Shown piece after piece: positions 1-7,027 of a stretch of 64,000 nucleotides of DNA. Each line of letters begins with the position of its first letter. The first letter of the stretch is position 1. A program made the translations under genes and the position numbers. The stretch comes from Aestuariicoccus sp032586235 (GTDB lineage: Bacteria > Pseudomonadota > Alphaproteobacteria > Rhodobacterales > Rhodobacteraceae): the NCBI RefSeq assembly GCF_032586235.1, contig NZ_JAWHTD010000020.1, positions 6,892 to 70,891 on the forward strand. Direction: 5' to 3'. The notes beneath the pieces are model-generated. The model did no database searches and was not told where the DNA came from. It saw nothing but the letters and a program-made list of their open reading frames with translations.

Positions 1-1096
1 GCAGGGCGTCGGCCACCGGCAGGATGCCCGGCCGCTCGGCGTCGATCTCGGCGCGCCAGCGCGCGCGGGTGCGGTCCACCTCTGCGGCGTCCCAGCACGG
101 CGCGCGGTCCTCGACCCGCGCGGGGATCGCCACCGCCATGGCCCTGAGGAACGCCCCCGCATCGCCCAGAAGCGGCATGTCCCCCGCGCCGCAGGCCGCC
201 AGCACCTCGGCGTCGATATCGACCCGGATCGTCGGGCAGTCGTGGCCGAGATGATCGCGCCAGAGATCGACCTCGGAAAGCTCGGTGCCGATGGCGATCA
301 CCAGATCGGCCTCAGCCGCCACCTGCGCCGAATCGGGCCGCGCCAGGGTCGAGCCGAAGAAAAGCGGCGTCCCGGGAGGCACGATGCCCCGCCCGGCATA
401 GGTGACGAAGGACGCGGCCCCGGTCTGGCGCAGGATGTCGGGCACCGCGCCCGCCCCGGCCCGCGCCCCGCCGCCGAAGACGAATAATGGCTTTTTCGCC
501 GCGAGGATCCGGGTGATCGCCATGGACAGATCGCCGTGGCTGACCTGCGGCAGGCCCGACGCCGCCGGGCGTGCCGGGGCCGGTGGCGCGTTGCGCCCGG
601 CAAGTGCTATGGGCACCTGCAGGTGTTTGGGCCGCGGCCGCGCGGTGGCAAATTCTGAAAATGCCCGGTCGATCAGGGCATAAGCGGCCTCGGGGCTGCG
701 CGCCTCGGCGGACCAGTCGCAGACCGTCTCGGCCGCCGCGCGCTGGTCGCGCATCTGGTGCAGCTGGCCCCGGCGCGCATCGGCCTCGTCCAGGCACGAG
801 CTGATCGCCAGCACCGGCGCGCTGTCGCTATAGGCCTGCCCCAGCGCCGTCATCGCATTGCAAAGCCCCGGCCCGGTGATCAGGTAACACACCCCCGGTT
901 TACCGCTGGCGCGGGCATAGCCATCGGCCATGAACCCCGCCCCCTGTTCGTGGCGGGCCAGCACATGGGTGATCCCGGCGGTCTCGATGCCGCGGTACAT
1001 CTCGACATTGTGCACGCCGGGGATGCCAAAGATCACCTCGACACCGCGCGCCCGCAGCATGTGCGAGATCTGCGCGCCAAGAGGACGGTCGGTCAT
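1..1096 (-). CDS. TPP-dependent decarboxylase, AruI/acetolactate-synthase-like (3' part outside window)
   Basis: The N-terminal ~365 residues of a thiamine-diphosphate enzyme are visible; the C-terminal TPP-binding domain lies beyond position 1. The translation from ATG at 1094-1096 has the PYR-domain hallmarks: FGIPGVHNVEMYRGI, the activating glutamate in RHEQGAGFMADGYAR, and LITGPG. The central domain follows. The GIPGVH..E.YRG wording resembles 5-guanidino-2-oxopentanoate decarboxylase (AruI) of arginine transamination more than biosynthetic acetolactate synthase, but this is inference from an incomplete sequence. Its ATG overlaps the trkH stop (TGATG), so the two genes are probably cotranscribed. 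Family call is firm; the substrate is uncertain. Confidence 0.85.
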   Translation of the reverse strand, partial: MTDRPLGAQISHMLRARGVEVIFGIPGVHNVEMYRGIETAGITHVLARHEQGAGFMADGYARASGKPGVCYLITGPGLCNAMTALGQAYSDSAPVLAISSCLDEADARRGQLHQMRDQRAAAETVCDWSAEARSPEAAYALIDRAFSEFATARPRPKHLQVPIALAGRNAPPAPARPAASGLPQVSHGDLSMAITRILAAKKPLFVFGGGARAGAGAVPDILRQTGAASFVTYAGRGIVPPGTPLFFGSTLARPDSAQVAAEADLVIAIGTELSEVDLWRDHLGHDCPTIRVDIDAEVLAACGAGDMPLLGDAGAFLRAMAVAIPARVEDRAPCWDAAEVDRTRARWRAEIDAERPGILPVADAL

Positions 1097-2547
1097 CACG
1101 CTCTCCAGAAACTGACGGTCAGGATGGCGTAGACCGCCATCAGCTCGAGCCGCCCCACCAGCATCGCCAACGCCAGCATCCATTTCGCGGTGTCGTTGAG
1201 CCCCGCGAAATTGCCCGCCGGGCCAATCTGGTCGCCCAGCCCCGGGCCCACATTGGCCAGCGCCGTCGCCGCCCCCGACACCGAGGTAATGAAATCGAGC
1301 CCGGTCATCCCAAGCCCGACGGCCAGCACCCCCAGCGTGACCACGAAGAACACGAAGAACGACATCACCGACCCCAGCACGTCGTCGCCCACCGGGCGGC
1401 CGTCGTAGCGCGGAGTAAAAACGCCATGCGGCGCCCGAATGCGTCTGAGCTGCACCTTGATCGAGGCGAAAAGCAGCTGATAGCGGAAGATCTTGATCGA
1501 ACAGGCGGTCGACCCGGCGCAGCCTCCGATCAGGCCGATGAAAAAGAACACCGTCACCGCGAACGGCCCCCAAAGGCCGTAATCGTCCGAGGCATAGCCG
1601 GTGCCGGTGACCAGCGACACGACGTTGAAGAGCACCTTGCGCACCGCGTCCTCTCCGCTTGCGTCCGTCACCGTCAGCCGCCAGAAGGTCAGCAGCAGGA
1701 CGATCACCGCGACCGTGATCAGAAAGGCGCGGATCTGGCGGTCCTGCAGCAGCGGGGCGACGTTGCGATTGGCCGTCATTTGAACGAAGCGCACGAAGGG
1801 CAGCGCGGCCAGCAGCATGAAGACGACCGATATATATTCCACCCCGGCCCCGAACCCGGCGAAGGACGTGTCGTAATTGGCAAAACCGCCGGTCGCGACG
1901 GTGGTCATGGCGTGGACGGTCGCATCGAAGGGCGTCATGCCGGCCAGAAAATACGCCCCCGCGCAGATCAGCGTCAGCGAGACGTAAATGGTCGAGATGC
2001 TCGAGGATATCTGCGTGGCCCGGGGCAGGATTTTGCCCATGGTGTCAAAGCCTTCGGAGCGGAAGATCTGCATCCCTCCCACCCGCAGCTCGGGCAGGAA
2101 CACCATCGCCACGACGATGATGCCGATGCCCCCCAGCCATTGCAGCAGCGCCCGCCAGAGCAGCAGGCCCTTTGGCAGTTCCTCAAGCCCCGAGAACACG
2201 GTCGAGCCGGTGGTCGTCAGCCCCGACATGGCCTCGAAAAAGGCATCGACAAAGCGCGCCTCGGTCGCGCCCAGAACGAAGGGCAGCGCGCCGAAAATCG
2301 GCAGCGTCAGCCAGACCCCGGTGGTCAGCAGAAAGGTCTGCTGGATCGACAGCCGGTCGCGCACCGCGTTGGCGCTGGCCAGCGCGATCAGCCCGCCGGT
2401 CAGAATGGTGATGATGGCGCTTTCGGCGAAGACCGGCCACTGCCCCCGCCCCTCGGCGATGTCCACCAAAAGCGGCAACAGCATGGTGGCCCCCAGCATG
2501 GCCACCAAAAGGCCGATCACGTAGAAGACGGGGCGAAGATCGAACAT
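1096..2547 (-). CDS. trkH: Trk-type potassium uptake membrane subunit TrkH
   Basis: A 483-residue polytopic inner-membrane protein. It has the repeated membrane-pore-membrane organisation of K+ transporters, with selectivity-filter-like segments such as SGLTTTGSTVFSG, TTVATGGF and GGCAGSTACSIK. Length matches TrkH (about 480-490). It forms the K+ translocating channel and normally works with the cytoplasmic NAD-binding TrkA, which is not in this window. It starts with MFDLRPVFYVIG; the Shine-Dalgarno is weak. It is the upstream member of a pair with the TPP enzyme, whose start codon overlaps its stop. Confidence 0.95.
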   Translation of the reverse strand: MFDLRPVFYVIGLLVAMLGATMLLPLLVDIAEGRGQWPVFAESAIITILTGGLIALASANAVRDRLSIQQTFLLTTGVWLTLPIFGALPFVLGATEARFVDAFFEAMSGLTTTGSTVFSGLEELPKGLLLWRALLQWLGGIGIIVVAMVFLPELRVGGMQIFRSEGFDTMGKILPRATQISSSISTIYVSLTLICAGAYFLAGMTPFDATVHAMTTVATGGFANYDTSFAGFGAGVEYISVVFMLLAALPFVRFVQMTANRNVAPLLQDRQIRAFLITVAVIVLLLTFWRLTVTDASGEDAVRKVLFNVVSLVTGTGYASDDYGLWGPFAVTVFFFIGLIGGCAGSTACSIKIFRYQLLFASIKVQLRRIRAPHGVFTPRYDGRPVGDDVLGSVMSFFVFFVVTLGVLAVGLGMTGLDFITSVSGAATALANVGPGLGDQIGPAGNFAGLNDTAKWMLALAMLVGRLELMAVYAILTVSFWRA

Positions 2548-2626
2548 GGGGCGCAGCGTTGGACCGCGCGGCTTGCCCTGTCAAGATGGCAGCGCGCCCG
2601 TCCGCCCGGGGGGCCGGTCACGCAAA

Positions 2627-2655
2627 CGAACGCCCGCCGGTGGGGCGGGCGTTCG
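2627..2655 (-). terminator. Intrinsic terminator-like hairpin after folE2
   Basis: Near-perfect inverted repeat CGAACGCCCGCC / GGCGGGCGTTCG with a short loop. On the minus strand a short T-run (TTTG) follows. It lies between the folE2 stop and the trkH start, so it probably ends the folE2 transcript. Confidence 0.6.
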
Positions 2656-2678
2656 ATGCTTTGGCGGGGACGCCGCGC

Positions 2679-3782
2679 TTAGCCGACGTGGAACAGGGTC
2701 GAGAAAAGCTTGGGGTCGAGGCTTTCGGAGGCAAAGGTCGGCCCCTCGGTCAGCACCGAAACCGCGTCGTGGCTGTGCAGGCTTTCCTGGTGGCTGGCCA
2801 GCACCCGATAGTCCGACACCCGCGGATCGTTCTGCAACTGCTCGGCAAAGAGCCGCGCCGCATCCTCGACGAAGATCGGGTTGGCGGCGTTCAGTTCGGC
2901 AAAGGCCTGTTCGTCCTCGCGCTTGACCATGACCTGGGTCTCGGTCGGCACGGCGCGGCGGCACATGTCGATCAGGTCCTCGAACCACAGGCAGGCATCG
3001 TTTTCGTTCAGCACGACCGAGATTCGCGCCACCGACCGCTGCGAATGCGGCGTCGCCAGCTGGCCGCGTTCGCGCCGGGCGTGTTCGCTCAGCTCCAGCG
3101 AGCAGGGGCAGGTCGAGCTGTAGACATAATCGAGATGCATGATCTTGTGGCGCACGCCGTCGGTCTCGACCAGTTCGATGGCGATATCGTAATACTGATA
3201 GCCCGACAGACCCGAGCGCAGGCTGTCCATCCGCATCGGGAAGGACAGGCGCATGTTGATACGGGCGTCAAAGCTTTCGAGGTCGGATTTGTAATCGTCG
3301 AGCGCCGCCTCGATCACCTCGAAGCTGAAGGTCTTGTCCGCGTGGGCATAGAACGAGCGCATGATGCGGCTCATGTTGATGCCCTTCTTGTCGGCCTCCA
3401 GGCTGACGGTGCCAGTGACGCTGGTTTCCAGCGTCAGGTCGCCGTTGTCGCGCGTATGATACTGAATCGGCAGGCGAAAGTTTGAAATGCCGACGTGCTG
3501 GATCGCCCGGTTGGCACCCTTGATCAGCGCCGAAGGCCCGTTCTGAAGGTCCGGCAGGGTGGCCTTGTATTCGGCGTCGACGTCGAAGCCGTGCGGATAG
3601 ACCCGCGCCAGAACCGGATAGGCGTCGGCCTTGGCGTCGGGGGCCAGGCGCGTCAGCACCGGGTCGAGATCGGCGATCTCGGCGTCATGCGCCTTGCCCG
3701 CCCATTTCCGCAGCAGCGCGAGCGCGGCCTCGGCCTCTTGACGGCTGGGTTTGCGGTCGATGTCCGGCGTATGAATGTTCAT
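2679..3782 (-). CDS. folE2: GTP cyclohydrolase IB (FolE2 type)
   Basis: Converts GTP to 7,8-dihydroneopterin triphosphate, the first step of tetrahydrofolate (and queuosine) synthesis, in the cytoplasm. The 367-residue product starts MNIHTPDIDRKPSR; this ATG is chosen over an in-frame start 22 codons upstream because GGAGG sits just before it (minus strand GCGAGGAGGCACGAGC). The motif STCPCSLELSEHARR places the metal/catalytic Cys at about residues 225-227, as in the type IB family, which can use Mn or Fe in place of Zn. It lies 148 bp downstream of metZ on the same strand. No convincing Zur box was seen. Confidence 0.95.
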   Translation of the reverse strand: MNIHTPDIDRKPSRQEAEAALALLRKWAGKAHDAEIADLDPVLTRLAPDAKADAYPVLARVYPHGFDVDAEYKATLPDLQNGPSALIKGANRAIQHVGISNFRLPIQYHTRDNGDLTLETSVTGTVSLEADKKGINMSRIMRSFYAHADKTFSFEVIEAALDDYKSDLESFDARINMRLSFPMRMDSLRSGLSGYQYYDIAIELVETDGVRHKIMHLDYVYSSTCPCSLELSEHARRERGQLATPHSQRSVARISVVLNENDACLWFEDLIDMCRRAVPTETQVMVKREDEQAFAELNAANPIFVEDAARLFAEQLQNDPRVSDYRVLASHQESLHSHDAVSVLTEGPTFASESLDPKLFSTLFHVG

Positions 3783-3930
3783 GCTCGTGCCTCCTCGCCC
3801 GATGGGGCGCTCGTAACTATACATGGGATACGGCCGTGCCGTTTCCACCTTTGCTTACATAGTACGGAACCGACCCATTTCCGGATCACAGAATGCGGCG
3901 CATTCGACGCTGATTCGCGTCAAATTTTCG

Positions 3931-5100
3931 TTAAATCAACTCCAGCGCGTTCAGGATATCGGCCACCAGATCCCTGGGGTCCTCGATCCCCACCGACAGC
4001 CGGATCAGCCCGTCGCCGATCCCCAGGCTCGCGCGTTGGTCGTCGGTCAGGCGCTGGTGGGTCGTGGTCGCGGGATGGGTGGCAATGGATTTCGCATCGC
4101 CGAGGTTGTTCGAGATCAGCACCACCTCCAGCGCGTTGAGAAAACGGAACGCCGCCTCTTTGCCGCCGTGCAGGTCGATGGCCACCATGGTGCCGCCCGC
4201 CCCGAGCTGGCGCATCGCCAGGTCGTATTGCGGATGGCTGGGCGCGCCGGGATAGCGCACCTGCCGGACCTTGGGATGGTTCTCGAGTGCCTCGGCGATC
4301 GCGCCGGCCGAGGCGGTCTGCGCGCGTACGCGCAGATCCATCGTCTCGAGCCCCTTTAGCATCACCCAGGCCGTGAACGGGCTCATCGAGCCGCCGGTGT
4401 GCTTGAGGAAAGGCTCCACCGTCTTGCGGATGAATTCGCGGCTGCCGAGGATGACCCCGCCCAGCGTCCGGCCCTGACCGTCGATATGCTTGGTCGCGGA
4501 ATAGATCACCACATCCGCCCCCTGGGCCACGGCATTGGAATAGATCGGCGTGGAAAAAACGTTGTCTATCAGAACCTTGGCGCCCACACTTCGCGCGATG
4601 GATGAAACGCCTTCGATGTCCACCAATTCCAGCGTCGGGTTGGCCATCGACTCGAAGAACACCGCCTTGGTGCCGGGTTGCACCGCCGCCCGCCACTGGT
4701 CCAGATCGGCGCCGTCGACAAAGCTGACCTCGACGCCGTAGCGCGGCAAGATCTCTTCTAGGATATACAGGCACGAGCCGAAAAGCGCCCGCGCCGCGAC
4801 CACATGATCGCCCGCCCGCAGCATCGACATCAGCGCGCCGTTGACCGCCGCCATGCCGCTGGCGGTGGCAAAGGCGTCCTCGGTGCCCTCGAGCCCTGCT
4901 ATACGCTCTTCGAACATGCGCACCGTGGGGTTGCCGTAGCGGGCGTAGATGAATTCGTCGGGCGCCGATTGGATGAACCGCGCCTCGGCCTGTTCGGCGC
5001 TGTCGTAGGCAAAGCCCTGCGTGAGGAAAATCGCTTCGCTCAGCTCGCCCCACTGGCTGCGTTTGGTGCCGCCGTGCACCAGTTTCGTCCGTTTTTCCAT
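3931..5100 (-). CDS. metZ: O-succinylhomoserine sulfhydrylase (MetZ)
   Basis: PLP-dependent Cys/Met-metabolism enzyme of 389 residues that makes homocysteine directly from O-succinylhomoserine and sulfide. The PLP lysine is Lys204 in SATKHIDGQGR; other family blocks are YARYGNPT, FATASGMAAV and ISNNLGDAKS. The ATG is preceded by GGAGG in CGGAGGATACACG. A SAM-II riboswitch and a terminator hairpin lie directly upstream, matching methionine-pathway control by S-adenosylmethionine. The specific MetZ assignment over cystathionine gamma-synthase or O-acetylhomoserine sulfhydrylase follows from the riboswitch context and typical alphaproteobacterial MetZ wording. Confidence 0.93.
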   Translation of the reverse strand: MEKRTKLVHGGTKRSQWGELSEAIFLTQGFAYDSAEQAEARFIQSAPDEFIYARYGNPTVRMFEERIAGLEGTEDAFATASGMAAVNGALMSMLRAGDHVVAARALFGSCLYILEEILPRYGVEVSFVDGADLDQWRAAVQPGTKAVFFESMANPTLELVDIEGVSSIARSVGAKVLIDNVFSTPIYSNAVAQGADVVIYSATKHIDGQGRTLGGVILGSREFIRKTVEPFLKHTGGSMSPFTAWVMLKGLETMDLRVRAQTASAGAIAEALENHPKVRQVRYPGAPSHPQYDLAMRQLGAGGTMVAIDLHGGKEAAFRFLNALEVVLISNNLGDAKSIATHPATTTHQRLTDDQRASLGIGDGLIRLSVGIEDPRDLVADILNALELI

Positions 5101-5129
5101 CGTGTATCCTCCGGGCCGCCCTGGGCCAC

Positions 5130-5162
5130 AAAAAAACCCCTGTCGCGGTCAAGCGAAAGGGG
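5130..5162 (-). terminator. Intrinsic terminator in the metZ leader
   Basis: On the minus strand an AGCCCC...GGGG stem (with TCGC/GCGA inside and one mismatch) is followed by a run of seven T. It sits between the SAM-II aptamer and the metZ start, where it would stop transcription when the aptamer is occupied. That coupling is inference; the hairpin plus U-tract is directly visible. Confidence 0.8.
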
Positions 5163-5174
5163 CTCCTTCGTCTG

Positions 5175-5231
5175 ACCTCTTTAGCGGCATGTTTAACGTG
5201 GCCCGCAATCCGGTAACAAATCGCCACAGCG
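5175..5231 (-). promoter_or_regulatory. SAM-II riboswitch aptamer upstream of metZ
   Basis: The minus strand reads CGCTGTGGCGATTTG, then ACCGGATTGC, then CCACGTTAAAC, then GCTAAAGAGG. This order and wording match the SAM-II (metA motif) consensus: a P1 stem GTGG/CCAC, a GATTT L1 strand, ACCG.ATTGC, CACGTTAAA, and a 3' GCTAAAGA pseudoknot strand. SAM-II is known upstream of metA/metZ in alphaproteobacteria, and a terminator follows in the expected place. Recognised by eye, not by a covariance model. Confidence 0.9.
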
Positions 5232-5348
5232 GTTGCGTAAGCCCGTTGCGCGGCTGCGTCAAGACCGTCACGCGGCCGTAACCAAACCTTCACGGCGCCG
5301 ACATAGCGTTTCCGTATCAGCAAGCCACAATATGTTGTGAGGCCGGCC

Positions 5349-6290
5349 ATGCCGCTGCTGCGTATTACCGTCCATGACGATCAGCCCTTGTGCCACGACG
5401 GGGAAATGCCGGTCGCCGCCCTGTTAAGCCACGCGCATCGCGTCGCCGCCCCCGGGCCCGTGGTGATCATGGTGCACGGGTACAGATACGCGCCCGGCCG
5501 TCCGGGCCGCTGCCCGCACGCCCTGGTGCAGAGCCTGTCGCCGCCGCCCGACCGGCCGCGGGCGATCAGCTGGCCACGCCATCTGGGCTTTGGCCGCGCC
5601 GGAACGGATGCCGGGATCGCGATTTCACTTGGTTGGAGCGCGGATGGCCCGATCTGGCGGGCCTGGACCACCGCCGAGGCCGCCGGCCGCGCGTTGACCT
5701 GCCTGCTCAAGGACCTGCGCCACTTTGCACCCGGGCGCGACGTGCATGTCTTCGCCCATTCCATGGGCGCGCGGGTCGCGCTGGCGGCGCTGCGGCAGGC
5801 CGCGCCCGGCGACGTCAGGACGGCGATCCTGATGGCGCCGGCCGAATTCAGCACCGCCGCGGGCGCCGCGCTTGACGCCCCGGCGGGGCGCGCGGCTGGT
5901 GTGCTGCACGTCTCGAGCCGCGAAAACGCAGTGTTCGACCGGGTGCTGGAGTTGCTCATCCGCCCGCCCCGCGGCGGCGGGGGCGCGATGGGGCGGCAGC
6001 CCCTCGAGCGTGCGAACCTGGCGCATCTTCGGCTCGACCACCCGCCCAGCCTCGCCGCGCTGCGCCGAGCGGGCTATCCTGTCGCCGCGCCGGACCGGCG
6101 CATCTGCCACTGGTCGCCCTATCTGCGCGCCGGGGTCTTCCCGCTTTACCGCGCGCTTCAGAGCGGGACGCTGGACATCGCCCGCCTGCGCGCGCTGCTG
6201 ACCAAAGAGCCGGCCCCGCCACACCTCTTGTCCTTCGCGCCGAAACCGGCACACTGGCCGGCGAGAAATCCCCAAAGGGCGCGCGCATGA
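5349..6290 (+). CDS. Alpha/beta-fold hydrolase
   Basis: 313-residue putative serine hydrolase. A HG oxyanion segment (VVIMVHGYRYAPG, ~38-50) and the nucleophile elbow AHSMGAR with Ser138 are clear; a later His (LRLDHPPS or CHWSPY) may complete the triad. It resembles the lipase/esterase-like DUF900-type hydrolases of Rhodobacteraceae; no substrate can be named. The ATG at 5349 is chosen over a GTG 12 bp upstream because GTGAGG at 5337-5342 then serves as ribosome site. It overlaps the following GST gene by ATGA, so the two are translationally coupled. Confidence 0.8.
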   Translation: MPLLRITVHDDQPLCHDGEMPVAALLSHAHRVAAPGPVVIMVHGYRYAPGRPGRCPHALVQSLSPPPDRPRAISWPRHLGFGRAGTDAGIAISLGWSADGPIWRAWTTAEAAGRALTCLLKDLRHFAPGRDVHVFAHSMGARVALAALRQAAPGDVRTAILMAPAEFSTAAGAALDAPAGRAAGVLHVSSRENAVFDRVLELLIRPPRGGGGAMGRQPLERANLAHLRLDHPPSLAALRRAGYPVAAPDRRICHWSPYLRAGVFPLYRALQSGTLDIARLRALLTKEPAPPHLLSFAPKPAHWPARNPQRARA

Positions 6291-6937
6291 CCATCGATTT
6301 GTATTACTGGCCGACACCGAACGGCTGGAAAGCCTCCATCGCGCTGGAAGAGATGGGGCTGCCCTACATCACCCACCTGATCGACATATCCAAAGGCGCG
6401 CAACACGATCCGGCCTTTCTGGAGGTGTCGCCAAACAACAAGATCCCAGCCATCACCGACCCCGACGGCCCCGGCGGCGCGCCGATCCACATCTTCGAAT
6501 CCGGTGCGATCCTGCTCTATCTCGCGCGCAAGACGGGCCGGTTCTACGGGCACGACGAACGGAGCCGCGTGGCGGTCGAACAATGGCTGATGTGGCAGAT
6601 GGGCGGGCTGGGGCCGATGGCGGGCCAGGTGCATCATTTCTGGAAATTCGCGCGCGAGGACATCCCCTACGCCAAGGCCCGCTACAGGGACGAAGCGGCA
6701 CGGCTCTACGGCGTGCTGGACCGGCAACTGGCGCAGAACGAATATGTCGCCGGGCCCGACTACACCATCGCCGACATGGCGATCTGGGGCTGGGCGTCGC
6801 TCTGGGAAGGCCAGCGCCAGACGCTTGACGACAAGCCGCATCTGGCGCGCTGGCTGGATCAGGTCAGCGCGCGCCCCGGCGTCATCCGGGGCCGCGCGCT
6901 CTATGCGGAATTGCGCCGCGATCCGACCGCGAAATAA
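6287..6937 (+). CDS. Glutathione S-transferase family protein, YfcG/Nu-class-like
   Basis: 216-residue cytosolic GST with a thioredoxin-fold N-terminal domain (LYYWPTPNGWKASIALEEMGL; SPNNKIPAI cis-Pro; FESGAILLYLA glutathione gamma-Glu site) and a helical C-terminal domain (YTIADMAIWGW). The TPNG motif and the wording match E. coli YfcG, which acts as a glutathione-dependent disulfide-bond reductase. Its role here is therefore likely thiol/disulfide chemistry rather than classic conjugation. Start ATG overlaps the hydrolase stop (ATGA). Confidence 0.9.
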   Translation: MTIDLYYWPTPNGWKASIALEEMGLPYITHLIDISKGAQHDPAFLEVSPNNKIPAITDPDGPGGAPIHIFESGAILLYLARKTGRFYGHDERSRVAVEQWLMWQMGGLGPMAGQVHHFWKFAREDIPYAKARYRDEAARLYGVLDRQLAQNEYVAGPDYTIADMAIWGWASLWEGQRQTLDDKPHLARWLDQVSARPGVIRGRALYAELRRDPTAK

Positions 6938-6957
6938 CCACGCCGGGTCGGCGGACA

Positions 6958-7003
6958 CGTTTTCTTGCAAAGAAAACGGATCGAAATCTTTCAAAGATTT
7001 CGA
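6958..7003. repeat. Tandem double-hairpin intergenic element, copy 1
   Basis: Two adjacent perfect hairpins separated by 2 bp: CGTTTTCTT-GCA-AAGAAAACG (6958-6978) and TCGAAATCTT-TCA-AAGATTTCGA (6981-7003). It sits between the convergent gst and uvrD genes, about 25 bp past the uvrD stop. A second copy with the same order and compensatory stem changes is at 17866-17912. Read on the minus strand, the T-run of the second hairpin follows the first hairpin, so terminator function for the minus-strand gene is plausible. Confidence 0.75.
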
Positions 7004-7027
7004 CGCCCCCGGGGCGAATGCGGTGCG

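Noticed and set aside
1..1096. TPP enzyme as oxalyl-CoA decarboxylase partner of the AAE3-type ligase
   Set aside because: It is 28 kb away, and its GIPGVHNVEMYRGI block fits AruI-like decarboxylases better than oxalyl-CoA decarboxylase.
3811..3830. Possible Zur box upstream of folE2 (GTAACTATAC)
   Set aside because: Only a short, imperfect palindrome; it lacks the TGTTAT-type arms of alphaproteobacterial Zur sites. It may instead include a -10-like TATAGT.
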